Shown one piece after another: positions 47,911 to 58,366 of a DNA stretch of 64,000 bases. The notes under the pieces were generated by a model. That model did no database searches, was not told where the DNA came from, and saw only the letters and a program-made list of their open reading frames with translations. Within the stretch, counting starts at the first letter, position 1; every line of letters starts with the position of its first letter. Source of the DNA: Cynocephalus volans (Eukaryota; Chordata; Mammalia; Dermoptera; Cynocephalidae). The translations under genes and the position numbers were made by a program. The stretch spans positions 42,634,407-42,698,406 of the forward strand of contig NC_084463.1 in assembly GCF_027409185.1 (NCBI RefSeq), in the 5' to 3' direction.

Positions 47911-48647
47911 GATATAAACATATTTTTTTCTTTTTTAAAATTTCCTTTTCTTTTCTTTTTTAAATTTTAAAATCATCCTTATTTTTTACTTTTTTATTTC
48001 TTGTGGTTTTTTTTCCTTTTTTCTCTATTTATTTATTCGACCCTCCATATACTGGTGCCTTTTGAACCTGAGCAATAGGGCTCTGTATTGATATTTGATG
48101 GCATCTGCTCGATCTTGCTATGAACCTAAAACTGCTCTTAAAAAATAAAGTCTGTAAATTTTTTTTCTGGTTTGGGAGCCCCACAGACAGTGCATCAGGG
48201 AAGGGGAGGCCACAGCAGGGCCTTCTTGGAGGGTCCTGTTGGGGCTGAGGGTGAGGCTAGTGTGTGGTGAGGGTATGGAACTTTCATAGCTAGAACTGTC
48301 CATTGACTGGAGCACAGCAGGAAGCTTCTAGAAAGAATCCTGGAACCCTCCTGTTGGCCTCACCCTCTGACCCTTCTTAAGGGACAGCTCATGGTGACCA
48401 GCCAGCCCCCACCATCCCAGCCCCCAGCCACAGGCTTCCCACTGGGCATGAGCCGCTCCACTCCCCATGGCCATCCTGTGGTCTTTGCATGAGATGCAGG
48501 TGGACACCTGCCCTGAGCTGAGCCACAAGCCCTTGGGCCTGATAGATAATGTCAGTGCCCAGATAAGAGGGTTGTCACAGAACATCATAATCTAATAAAC
48601 ACACTTGTACGGTGCCTGCACATGGTGGGTCCCTGTGTTCACTATCT

Positions 48648-49030
48648 GTGGTGGGCTGAATTTTGTCCCCTCCAAATTCATATGTTGAATTCCTAACAAC
48701 CAGGACCTCAGAATGTGGCTGTATTTGGAGAAAGGGCCTTTAAAGAGGTGATTAAGATAAAAGGAGGTCATATGGGTGGGTCTTAATCCCATAGGACTGA
48801 CGTCCTATAAGGAGATTAGGACATAGACAAGCACAGAGGAATCACCATGTGAGGACACAGGGAGAAGACACTGTGTACAAGCCATGGAGAGAGGTCTTAG
48901 GAGACACCAACCCTGCCTACACTTGGATCTCAGACTTCCAGCTTCCAGGACTGAGAGACAATGAGTTTCTGTTGTTTAAGCCATCCAGTCTGCAGTATTT
49001 TCTTATGGCAACATGAGCAAATGAATGTAT
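48648..49030 (+). mobile_element. MaLR-type solo LTR (MLT1-like)
   Basis: Plus strand: TGTGGTGGGCTGAATTTTGT, CCTTTAAAGAGGTGATTAAG, ATGTGAGGACACAGGGAGAA, ending TTGTTTAAGCCATCCAGTCT. Diverged MLT1-type. Confidence 0.6.
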
Positions 49031-50685
49031 GGTCATTACAATTAAAATTAGCATGTAGTATTTCTTTCTTTTCCTCCCAGGTTTTGGATTTCAGGAAAAA
49101 AGAGCATTTCTTGACTGTTGCTCTGGTGGATGAATCTGGGAAGGGTGAGAAGGCTACAGAACTGTTGTTTGTGGTGTTTATCGTGTGTGGAGAAAGCCAG
49201 ATGAATACAGTGGGGGCTGAAAAGAACAGAGCTGGGAGACAAAAAGACGGATTAGTCTGGCACTGGGGCCACAATCTTATTTTATCCTGCGGCCCCTGCT
49301 TTGTGAGATATCCTAGTAATAAACATGCCATATGCTTGAAACCAGATTGAATTGTCATTTCTGTTGCTTGTAACCAAGAGTTCTAAGAAACAGAACACAA
49401 CCTTTAATGTAATAGACAGTGGCTGGATCAGTTTATTCTAATAACAACTGCAGAAGATAAAGGACTTTAAATGAATGCATTCTAATTCTAGCACACATGG
49501 TGAGTCCCAGTGGCCAGTGCCCAGGGTTGTCCCATCAGAGGAAGGGCAGCAGCTCTGCTAGGGGTCCACTCTGACCTCAGGTACATCTGTGCCTATTGGG
49601 CAAATATAACAAAAAACAAAATCTCTCCCCAACCCAGAAAACCCCTCCACAGAGGGAGAAGAGAAAGAAAACCATTTTATTTTTGAATAAGCATTAAACC
49701 AGAACATCATGCGCATCACAGGCAACTCACTAAGAGACTGAAAAGATAAACAGCAACCTCACCCTTTCATCAAGTTGAGTGGATACCACCCATTCAGTAC
49801 TTCAGGGAGGTTTTGCAGTTCAGAGCCAGGTGACATCTGAAGTGAGGCCCATCTCCTTCTAGGCAGCTGGAAGATGGAGTGTTGTCATCACCTCTCATAG
49901 AGTGACTGAGATGCAAAGGATTACTCAGAGCTCACGTATGCAGAGCACTGAGAGGCCTGAAGTGTCTGTCTGCAGGGAGAACTCCTTCAAGAGAGAAGGG
50001 TCCCAGGCACAGCACTGGGTCAGGTTTTCTCTCAGCTTTTATTGTACAGGCAAGAAAGTTACAGAAGAAACACAGGGGGTTAATCAGTCATAGTGAAAAC
50101 AAACAAACTGGCTACAGGACAATCTTCATTAAAGCAGTTGTAACTTAAAATAGTTCAAGCAGTTTACCATCAAAAGGAGTAATAGAACTAAGCTATGTGA
50201 CATACAAAAACAATGAAATAATCACTATAGCAGTGCTTAGCTCCCTAAGAAACTCCAAGAAACAGCTGAGGGTAAGATGTGGAACATCCCCCAACCAGTA
50301 ACTAGCAGAAGAGCCTTGAAGGTTTTAGTTCACATACTTTCCCATTATTTAGGTTTAGCGGCACCAAGGGCAACTGCCCCCAGAGCAATCACTTTTGCTG
50401 TGTTTCAATTCTCTTATCTACATTAAAGACTTCAGTCCTGTGAAAGTTTTTCTGGTTTTTCCCAATCTTAGTGTTTCCATGTGTTTTTCTAAAGAGTTGG
50501 GCTATGACTTAAACTACAGGACTTTAGTCCTGCTAAACTAAGGACTTTGGTCCTACTACGCTATAGGCTATGGCCCTGTGAAATGCATGTGTTTATTAAT
50601 GTCAGTGTCCTCCACAAGGTGCTGTCTTCCTCGATGATTATGAAGGAGATCAGAGTGTGCCATCCCAACATATGCTATGAGTACA
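49031..50685. other. Non-coding sequence, probable retroviral remnants
   Basis: Contains only short ORFs without family resemblance. Around 50,425-50,585 a short motif of the form GGACTTTAGTCCTGCTAAA recurs about four times, suggesting decayed LTR. 49,050-49,345 has ORFs on both strands, but no protein family is recognised. Confidence 0.35.
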
Positions 50686-50689
50686 CAGG

Positions 50690-51120
50690 CACGGGGATTA
50701 TTTTGAGCTGAAGACAATTGAAGAAAGCTTCTTGGAGCTTCCTTTAACTAAAAGAAACTTTGAGAAATGAGGACTGCCGGAAATCTCCTCTCTAGGGGAG
50801 TTTTTATGGCCACGCAGAAGATGGAAATTCTGCACCAAGAAGAGTCTGCACAAATAATCCTTACTAAACAACCCTTGTCTCCTATGCATGCCCTAGTCAC
50901 CTTCCCATAATTCATCACCTGTTAAAAATGGTATGTGACTGCCTGAGCTTAACAGCATCGTTGGTTTTTCCTTTTTCTCTGAAGCCTCCGTGCATGTAAA
51001 ATTAAAAACTTAAGATGAAAAGTGCATGCTTTTTCTCCTGTTAATCTGCCTTTTGTCAGTTTACTTTGTAGGCCCCAGTTACAAACCTAAGAAGGTAGAG
51101 GTTTTTTTCCCTTCTCTACA
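50690..51120 (+). mobile_element. LTR (same local family), plus strand
   Basis: GGGATTATTTTGAGCTGAAG at the start; CTCCTGTTAATCTGCCTTTT then GTCAGTTTACTTTGTAGG at the end. It aligns by eye with 61,505-62,030. Confidence 0.5.
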
Positions 51121-51238
51121 ATTACATTTCAGAAATAGCTCCAACGTCCTTCAGGATATATTCCTGAGGTGTCACACTGGCAAGAGGTTTGTTTAGCCAT
51201 TAACAAGATTTACATACATTTGAATTTGAAAAAGAGAA

Positions 51239-51325
51239 TGGGGCTACTGGCTAGCTCAGTTGGTTAGAGCACAGTGTTACAGTGCCAAGGTCAAGGGTTT
51301 GGATCCCAGTGGCAAAAGAAAAAAA
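51239..51325 (+). repeat. tRNA-Ile-derived SINE (CYN-like)
   Basis: Best-preserved plus-strand copy: TGGCTAGCTCAGTTGGTTAG (A box), then CCAAGGTCAAGGGTTTGGAT (B box) and an A-rich tail. The tRNA-Ile resemblance is clearest here. Compare tRNA-Ile GGTTAGCTCAGTTGGTTAG. Confidence 0.9.
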
Positions 51326-52155
51326 GAGAAGGACAGAGGATGAAGTTCTGAAAGAAAGGGTTATATTTGCCCTTACAGGGTCTCCGCCTGTTCCCTGCCC
51401 TCCCTCCCCACCCCCCACCCCCAGCAAATGTGGATATTCAACAAATACTTGCTAAAATACTGCACCAGCCTAGGATTTCAGTATTAATGTTCTGTTAGCG
51501 ACCCCTGGTTATTGGGCTGAGATGCTATTTTTCCTTTATGGTAAAACAATTGGAAACAGCCTTAATATCCTGAAAAGGAAACACTATGAAATCATTAAGG
51601 AGAATCAGAAAGCTCTTATGTGTCCTGGTAAGCTGTTAGGTTTACTAAAAGACAGGTCAGACAACATATATGCACATTTCGGTAAAAAGTCATAATTAGA
51701 TGATTGTATATGCACCTCTTGAAAAATATACAAGAAACTCCATCTGAAGGGAAAATTAAGGGCTGAGAAACCCCCTCCAATTGAAAAAGATTCAATTTTC
51801 ACTATATAAACTCTTGAAATTCTTAAATCTTATACCATTTCTATAGATTGTCTTTTTAAAAATAAATAAAATTTTGAAGTGAAAATGTCAGCCAAGTCTA
51901 AACAGTTACAAGGCGGCTGTCCCTTCACTGTGACGGTCAGTGGCACTCTTTCAGTGTGTTGCTGCTCCCTCCAGCCCCCATGAAGTTATTAACATTACAG
52001 AGAAGACGAAAGAACCAGGCACTCCTGAAAAATGGTGTGCTCCATTGAACGGAAAGGAAGACGGGCCCCCGGACACAGGACAGCAGGGTCACGGCATCTG
52101 TGTTCAACCCCGACTCCTAGTCAGGAAAGTCCATTGTGTCATGTAAAGACAAATC

Positions 52156-52513
52156 CAGGTTGTGACGGACTGAATGTCTGTGTTCCCCTGAATTCCCTAT
52201 GTTGAAATCCTAACCCCAAGGTGATGGGGTTAGGAGCTGGGGCTTTGGGAGGTGATTAGATCATGAGGGTGGAGCCCTCATGAGTGGGATTAGTGCCCTA
52301 ATGAAAGGGACCCTAGAAAGGGTCCTCACCCCTTCCACCATGTGAGGACACATGAAGAAGCTGCCATCTGTGAACCAGGAAATGACCTTGAGAAACTAAA
52401 TCTGCTGGCACCCCATCTATGACTTCCAGCCTTTAGAACTGTGAGAAATAAATTTCTATTGTTAAAAGCCACCCAGGCTATGGTATTTTGTTATAGCAAC
52501 CTAAACAGAGTAA
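52156..52513 (+). mobile_element. MaLR-type solo LTR (MLT1-like)
   Basis: CCCCAAGGTGATGGGGTTAG, TTTGGGAGGTGATTAGATCA, CATGAGGGTGGAGCCCTCAT and ACTGTGAGAAATAAATTTCT follow the MLT1 consensus order; ends GCAACCTAAACAGAGTAAGA. Confidence 0.65.
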
Positions 52514-52514
52514 G

Positions 52515-52920
52515 ACGACATAAGACAGATTAACAGGAGAAAAGCATACATATTGCATTTTTATATGTACCAGGGCACCTTCACTGGAAAATGAAGACCC
52601 CCAAAGTGGTTCGGCCTACGTGTTTACATACCAGGTTGAGCAGAGTAGTGACTTGTAAAAAAGTAACTAAATTATATGAGGCTAAACGAAGATACAAGTT
52701 ATTTTAACAAGGTGTGTATTTTTCTCAGCCTCAAGTCCCCATCTCTGGTGATAAGAATCTTTCTTGTCTCCTGGTATAGGAGGGGCATGTTTCCCATGGG
52801 AGTCACGTCCCCTGCTTTCAGGAAGAAAACAGAAGTGCCTTTTTAAGTGCCTTTAGCTCAAGGTAATCCACATGCCCACCTGGCATATTTGGGGTGGCGT
52901 ATTCTTTCCTCTGATGCCCA
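52515..52920 (-). mobile_element. LTR (same local family), minus strand
   Basis: Starts with ACATAAGACAGATTAACAGG (end of the LTR on minus) and includes CCCCATCTCTGGTGATAAGA and GCATATTTGGGGTGGCGTAT. Confidence 0.5.
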
Positions 52921-54405
52921 GCCTTCTTTTCCTTCCATTGTTTATTTTCAGGGTTTCCGCTGCATTCTGCTGGTAAACGCTCCACTCTGAGGCTGTCTCT
53001 GTAGCATTCAGGGGCTCACAGAATTCAGTAAAAGGGGAACAAATGTCTACACTTCAACTTTCTATTCCCACATGAGTAGGACCGGCAGGACAGCAACAAA
53101 GGCCCCAGTCCTAATTGTAATAGTTTCATAGTTTTATAAAAATGATTCAAATTTTCCAGGTGGGACTAAATTGGTTCTCATGACAAACACTTGAAAACAA
53201 TTAACTTAAAAACATTCAAGCAATTGTTTCCTACCACAGAGGGCAGCGTTACTTGTTCTGTATTTAGAAGCTATTTCCTGAGCGACCCCAGTTATATCAC
53301 AAGAGGGAGAACCCGAGCCTCTCCTCAGTGCTCTCTCCTCTTCCAGCTTTTCTCAAGTCATCTTCTCTCTGCACCACCAAGTTGGTGGCATGGTATCTGG
53401 AGAGTGAGAGGGCATCCCCATGCGGCCCAGTTGGTACATCCCTGTCCTTGGCCACCCTGCCCAGTTCTCAGCACGACTCTCCAGCTTTGGGTCCACATGG
53501 TTTTGAGTCAAGGATTCACATGGGACCTGACATGCATGTTGCCTGCAAACCCCTGGACGCAAAACCCTTGCTGGGCTTTATCAGTCCTGCTGCGCTTCCT
53601 GGACAGGTCCATGTCTTTCTGCTCAGAATTAACACTGCCTAGTGCAGAGCTGTGCCCCTTCCACACAGACAGTCCTGGGATGTAACACAAATGTGTGTGT
53701 TGGAAAGGCTTCCTTGAGTACTATATTATTAGTCTGCTTCTGTTTATAACAGTCTCTGCGTACTGGACAGTCCTTCAAGGATTTGTCATCAGCTTACGTA
53801 CATTCTAAAAGTGGAGATTTTAATTGTGTGCGTACTCATTTAGTTGCTATAGCGTTTGAATTGAGTCGGCAGGATATAGGCTGGGCTCAGAGGCTTCCAA
53901 ATCCCACTATTGCATTCTGAGAGCCTCTTACTCACACCCCTTGCTATTCATAAGAGCACTTTTTACTATCATTGCTTCTACATGCAATACAAGCCTCCTT
54001 CACTCAACTGTAAGCCCCTGGAAAACCGAGTGGCCAGTGACAGTGGGGAATGGATTTTACTGTGTTCTCAGCACCAGACAGTGCCTGGCTTCCAGTAATT
54101 TAATAAAACCTTTAGTGAAGAATTGTAATTTGTACCAAAGAAAGAAAATTCTTACATCCGTATCCTTACAGCCATTCTCAAGTTATCCCGACCTAAACTC
54201 CACTATTGGGTTCCTGGCTAACCACCCTGGTGACAGGATTTCTCCTCAAATTGATTCCTCGCCCCTCGTCCCCAGATTATCAGTCTACAGGTCTGGGAAG
54301 CCTGTTTCAACGTGCCGGCATGTGGGCCATCCATGCCAGACACTGCTCAGGAAGTTAACTACCGGGGTAGAGCAGCTCCTTCCATTTAGGCTATTAACAC
54401 GTGAC
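52921..54405. other. Non-coding sequence between LTRs and H3-like gene
   Basis: No gene recognised. 53,190-53,690 has overlapping ORFs up to 164 codons on the plus strand, but they show no domain, the composition is Cys/Ser/Pro-rich, and other frames are open too. Confidence 0.4.
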
Positions 54406-54408
54406 TCT

Positions 54409-54660
54409 AGACTTCTGGCCTAACTGGAGATGAGGTGAGAACACACATGCCTCTAACCAGCCCCACAGCAGATGGGCCAAGTTAACAATGCGCCCACACT
54501 GGGCTTCCAACCTAATTGGCACTAGGGCGAGTTAGCGCGCGCCTAACTAGGCTGCCGTCTGAACAGATGCTCCAGTTCGTGCAGACAACTAGCGGGGCTC
54601 ATAACCTAATGGGCATGGCTGAGTTACCGCAAACACCTCATTAGGTTTATTACCTACCTA
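54409..54660. repeat. Imperfect ~93-bp tandem repeat, about 3 units
   Basis: Three units start near 54,410, 54,501 and 54,595. Each opens with a (G)GGCTTC/TC(C/A)AACCTAA-like block (GACTTCTGGCCTAACTGG; GGGCTTCCAACCTAATTGG; GGGCTCATAACCTAATGGG). A G-rich/GAGTTA block follows, then CCTAACTAGG or CTCATTAGG, then a C/AG-rich spacer containing CAGATG. It lies just 3' of the histone-like gene. Detected by eye only. Confidence 0.5.
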
Positions 54661-54737
54661 ATTGATAAGCGAACAGAGGGGACAGAACCGGCTCCGACCG
54701 CCGGAAGAAGCCCCCTGGATGCCCGGAAACCCATGTT

Positions 54738-54754
54738 ACAGCCACTTTCTGTAC
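54738..54754 (-). promoter_or_regulatory. Histone downstream element (U7 snRNA site)
   Basis: On the minus strand, about 10 nt after the stem-loop, is the purine-rich ACAGAAAGTGGCTGTAAC, of the type that pairs with U7 snRNA to direct 3' cleavage of replication-dependent histone mRNA. Confidence 0.6.
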
Positions 54755-54763
54755 CAAACGGGT

Positions 54764-54779
54764 GGCTCTGAAAAGAGCC
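54764..54779 (-). terminator. Histone mRNA 3' stem-loop
   Basis: Minus strand GGCTCTTTTCAGAGCC: a 6-bp stem with TTTC loop, flanked by AAA and ACCC, identical in form to the canonical SLBP-binding stem-loop. It lies 40 nt after the stop of the H3-like ORF. Confidence 0.95.
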
Positions 54780-54818
54780 TTTGGAATGACAGGATCTCAG
54801 GGCGATCGCCCGTGGAGC

Positions 54819-55208
54819 CTAGAAACGCGTCCCGCGGAGGCGGCGCGCCAGCTGCATGTCTTTGGGCCTGATGGTGACACGCTTGGCGTCCGCAAACAGC
54901 CCCACCAAGTAGGACTCGCAGGCCTCCTGGAGCGCCATCATGGCCGACATCTGAAAGCGCAGGTCTGTCTTGAAACCCTGCGCGACCTCTCGCATCAGCC
55001 GCTGGAACGGCAGTTTGCGGACCAGCAGGTCGCTGGATTTCTGGTAGCGGCGAATCTCGCGCAGCGCCACCGAGCCGGGCCGATAGCGGTACGGCTTCAT
55101 CACACCGCTGGTGGCCGGTGGGCTCTTGCGGGCTCCCTTCCCGGCCAGCTGTTTCCGCGGCGCCGTGCCGCCGTTCGACTTCCACACCGCCTGCTTGCTA
55201 TGATCCAT
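54819..55208 (-). CDS. Divergent histone H3-like protein (H3.1-derived, K36M, internally deleted)
   Basis: Intronless, 129 codons against 136 for H3. H3 pairs with H4 in the nucleosome core. The histone fold is clear: [43 protein letters not shown] and [14 protein letters not shown], ending [11 protein letters not shown]. Ala31, Met90 and Cys96 (canonical numbering) point to an H3.1-type ancestor. Tail changes: Ala1-Arg2-Thr3 to Asp-His-Ser, R8W, T11N, K14T, K36M, H39Y, while K4, K9, K18, K23, K27, K37 remain. Thr107-His113 are deleted in frame with E105A, removing Cys110 and His113 of the H3-H3' four-helix contact. CCAAT and TATA boxes lie upstream, and the histone stem-loop and U7 site downstream. 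It may be a germline or otherwise restricted variant, or a decaying copy with a still-open frame. No histone neighbour is seen in the window. Confidence 0.9.
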   Translation of the reverse strand: MDHSKQAVWKSNGGTAPRKQLAGKGARKSPPATSGVMKPYRYRPGSVALREIRRYQKSSDLLVRKLPFQRLMREVAQGFKTDLRFQMSAMMALQEACESYLVGLFADAKRVTIRPKDMQLARRLRGTRF

Positions 55209-55270
55209 GACCGTGACGGGACTCCCGCTACCCCAGCTCCGACTGGCACTGAGCGCCTCAGCGCTCTCGC

Positions 55271-55341
55271 TTTTATAGAGCCCGCAGCGCTCCCATTGGT
55301 TGGCCGCCGCGTGGCGCGACGGCAGGCTATGCTCTGATTGG
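55271..55341 (-). promoter_or_regulatory. Histone-type promoter: two CCAAT boxes and TATA box
   Basis: Minus strand: AGCCAATCAG (55,336-55,343) and AACCAATGGG (55,293-55,302), then CTCTATAAAAGC (TATA at 55,271-55,280) 63 nt before the H3-like ATG. The spacing gives a 5' leader of about 35-40 nt, typical of replication-dependent histone genes. A second, weaker AATATAAAG lies upstream at 55,372-55,380. Confidence 0.85.
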
Positions 55342-55737
55342 CTCTTGAGGCGCTCATGCTGGGCGGCCTCTCTTTATATTCCCGCCTCACAGTCCTGGCC
55401 ACGACAGCTGGCACCTGCGTGTTGGGGGTTGTTCCGGGTAAGCCAGAGCGCTGGACCTCATCACTCGCTTGCAGGCTCCATCATTTAGTCTCAGCGCTCC
55501 CCTTTCTCTCCCTCCTCTCCATGGCTGGAGCCCATGAAGAACCCTCCAGAAACTAGCACAACACATTCTACCTTTGCACACTGACAATGTTGAATTTTCC
55601 CCAGCAATGAGATCCTGAAAAACAGCCACAGTTAAAAGAAACCCCCAAACCCTTAAGACCTGCAAAGAACCCCCTTCCCATATGGTCCAAAGGAGGCTCA
55701 TTATACTGAGGAGTTAAAAACATGCCTTTCTGGGGTC

Positions 55738-55840
55738 TATGGTTTAACTCTGTTGGTTAGCACCTGGTGCTGGTAACACCAAGTTCTATGGGTTACGATC
55801 CCCATATCGGCCAGTTGCCAAATAAGTAAATAAAAATATG
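55738..55840 (+). repeat. tRNA-Ile-derived SINE (CYN-like)
   Basis: Plus strand: GTTTAACTCTGTTGGTTAGC, TGCTGGTAACACCAAGTTCT, ATCCCCATATCGGCCAG, then an AATAAGTAAATAAAAAT tail. Confidence 0.85.
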
Positions 55841-56019
55841 CCTTTCTGGCATATTGACTATTTTGAGGTAGAGACACTTGAGCGTACACACGGCAGCACA
55901 TGCACACCCAAAACAGCAGGTGCGTAAAGATCGCTTTGACTTTTGTGCTGTTTCTTAAGAGCAGAAGATGAAAGATGCTCTCCCTGTATTGGAAGGAAAG
56001 TTACATCGTTACCAGCAAG

Positions 56020-56300
56020 GACAGGAAGTTGCAGCCCAGGGAAATCTGTGCAAATTTCGTTAAACTAACCCTTAGTGACTAGGAAGACCTAGTCACTTTT
56101 ACACAATTGCTCTTCTTTGTTCAACCTAGTTTATGAATACTTAGATCTAGTCACTTCTCACCCAGTTAACCACCCTAGCCCAAGCCTCTTTGCCTTATCA
56201 AATTCCACAACTTACTATTGTTTGTCCACCTGCTCCTTTGGGTCTTCATTTCCTTATAAAGGCTCCTGTGCCACGTAAAATTCGTGAGTAACCGGCCTTC
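56020..56300 (+). mobile_element. LTR-like fragment
   Basis: CCTAGTCACTTTTACACAAT, CCTTATAAAGGCTCCTGTGC (TATA-like) and general layout suggest a decayed LTR related to the local family. Weak. Confidence 0.3.
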
Positions 56301-56329
56301 TTTCCGGGCAGGGAGTGCTTGTCAAATTG

Positions 56330-56475
56330 GTATTGGCATTCTGATTGGCTGACATCCCACAGGCGTTTTATCCAATTAGAGAGCCGAACTGGCATCAGCT
56401 AATTTAAATGTGTGATTTCATCCAATCAGACGCTAGCTTTATCTAAGTCCTCATTTGAATATGAGCCATAGAAAT
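56330..56475. promoter_or_regulatory. Possible relic of a histone-type promoter
   Basis: Within 120 bases there are CCAAT boxes in both orientations (TTCTGATTGGCTGACAT, TTTATCCAATTAG, TTCATCCAATCAGACG) and an octamer-like CTCATTTGAATATGAG. Paired CCAAT boxes with an ATTTGCAT octamer are typical of divergent H2A/H2B promoters. No histone ORF flanks it. Confidence 0.3.
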
Positions 56476-57540
56476 AGGGCCATTTGTGCTAATAGCTTTT
56501 TCAAGTTAATTGCTATCTCCACCTGCAATATGCTTCTGCACCCGGGAAATGTGACTGTGAGTGTGGGCTGCTGTGCTTTCCCGGTGGTCCCCTTCAGCAA
56601 GGCACACAAGTCCTTTCACACTTGGAATCTCTCTGACTTCTGCTGCTGCGTCTTTCTTACTCCTTCTGGAGAAAGTCCTTTGCTTTTCAGGTTCCTGTAA
56701 TTAGATTGGGAAATCCAGGCTACTCTCTGTATGTTAAGGTCTGTAACCTTGATGACATCTGCAAAGTCCCATTTGCTGTGTGACGTATTTACAAGTCCCA
56801 GAGACTAGAACATAGACACGTGGCGGGGTTGGTGACGTATTTAGCTGTCATTACTGGAATTACTGGGGATAGATAATAAAAACAAAGCTCGTACCTTCAC
56901 AGGCGGGTTTATACGTGTTGATAGGATTTACGTCCTCGCCATGAGCACTGCACACAGCTCAAAAAGGGATGTAACTTCGCTGGAAGCGTTTTCAAGAACA
57001 ATGTCACGATGAAACGGGGTGTGAGGGAGAACTCAATGCAGAAGTCCACGGTGCTATTTTGTCTGAGTTTCTCAAGGGCAGGGATGTTTCCTGTCCCCTC
57101 AGAGTGGGGTTGAATGAATGACTATGGAGCTATCAGAGACATAACAGATATTAGGGTTCTGTGTGGATACAGCACGCCTTCTACAGCAGAACATGTCTGC
57201 TCTCTGAAAAGAAATGAAGACAATAATGAAATCACAGCCTCCTAGAGTGTATGTGAAACAGTCGAGGGAACTTCAAAAAGTTCATGGAAAGATTTATATT
57301 ATCTTTCAATACACATCTTTGAAGTACTCTCACATGCATAGCCATGACTTAAACTATGACCATATGACAGGGTCATGCCAAATAAGAAGGTGACCTCAAA
57401 GTCTTTGCAAACTGATTAAAAGGACCAAAAATAAAGTGCTAAATGAGTTATTTTTCTTAAAAATATATGGAAAATTTCAAACATATACAAAGATAGACAA
57501 AATGATGAAACAAACCAGCAAGTGTCAGCCTGAGACCAAT
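56476..57540. other. Non-coding sequence
   Basis: No recognised gene or repeat; short ORFs only. Confidence 0.45.
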
Positions 57541-57548
57541 CTTGACTC

Positions 57549-57650
57549 GTTTATTTATTTATTTGGGGCACTGGCCAGCGAGGAGATCTGAACCCATGAC
57601 CTTGGTGTTGTTAGCTCCACACTCTGACCAACTGAGCTAACTGGCCAGTC
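57549..57650 (-). repeat. tRNA-Ile-derived SINE with target-site duplication
   Basis: Minus strand: GGCCAGTTAGCTCAGTTGGT head, CCAAGGTCATGGGTTCAGAT, and AAATAAATAAATAAA tail. It is flanked by CTTGACTC on both sides (57,541-57,548 and 57,651-57,658). Confidence 0.9.
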
Positions 57651-57970
57651 CTTGACTCATTGCTACCTCTACCCTCCTCTCGATTATTTTGGAAAAAAAT
57701 TCAAAAATTGGGTTATTTCACATGTAAATATTTCTCTGAGTTCTCAGGCCATCCAAGTCCACTGAAAGAATGTAGTTCAATATTTCAGAGGTATAATTAA
57801 TGACATTCATCAACAAATGACAGATCCCGTCTTCTAGGTGTGCATCAGAAACAGTCTTTCTCCAAGAGTATACCACACAGAGTTTATGGTCATGTGAGTT
57901 TTCAAAATGGCAATAGCAGAGCAATTTTATGAGACCATTATCAGGAGCAAAGTGTTTTCTCAGAGCCATG

Positions 57971-58366
57971 GTATATGAGTTTGCTGGGGCTGTCGTAACA
58001 AAGTACCGCGGATTGCGGGGTTAAACAACAGAAATTATTTCCTCACAGTTCTGAAGATTGGAGGTCCAAGATCCAGCTGTGGGCAGCTCTGGGACCGTCT
58101 GGGGCCTCTGTCCTCGGCTTGCAGAAGCATCTTCTCCTGTGTCTTCTCACACTGTCTTCCCTCTGTGCAGGTCTCTGTGTCCAAATTCCCCTTTTTAGAA
58201 GGACACCATGTGTATTGGATTAGGGCCCATTCTAACGACCTCATTTTAACTTGATGACCTCTGTAAAGATCCTATCTCTATATAAAGTCACATTCTGAGG
58301 TGCTGGGTGTTAGGACTTCAACATATAAATTTTGGGGGGACATTTTTCAGCCCATAACACATGGTC
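57971..58366 (-). mobile_element. MaLR-type solo LTR (MLT1-like)
   Basis: Minus orientation: TTGCTGGGGCTGTCGTAACA, CAGTTCTGAAGATTGGAGGT, ending GGACTTCAACATATAAATTT and CAGCCCATAACA. Good agreement with MLT1 landmarks. Confidence 0.65.

Noticed and set aside
48961-49358. Overlapping 129- and 142-codon ORFs on opposite strands
   Set aside because: They start inside an LTR end and show no domain. Mirror-image open frames of this kind are common by chance.
51239-51325. Functional tRNA gene
   Set aside because: The sequence is a tRNA-Ile-derived SINE: mismatched acceptor stem, A-rich tail, many sister copies.
53191-53685. 164-codon plus-strand ORF starting MKTINLKTFKQL
   Set aside because: No recognisable domain, no promoter, and competing open frames on both strands. 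It is probably chance in GC-richer repeat remnants.
54762-55337. 191-codon plus-strand ORF across the histone region
   Set aside because: It is the antisense shadow of the H3-like gene, and its length follows from high GC content. The minus strand has the histone fold and all control signals.
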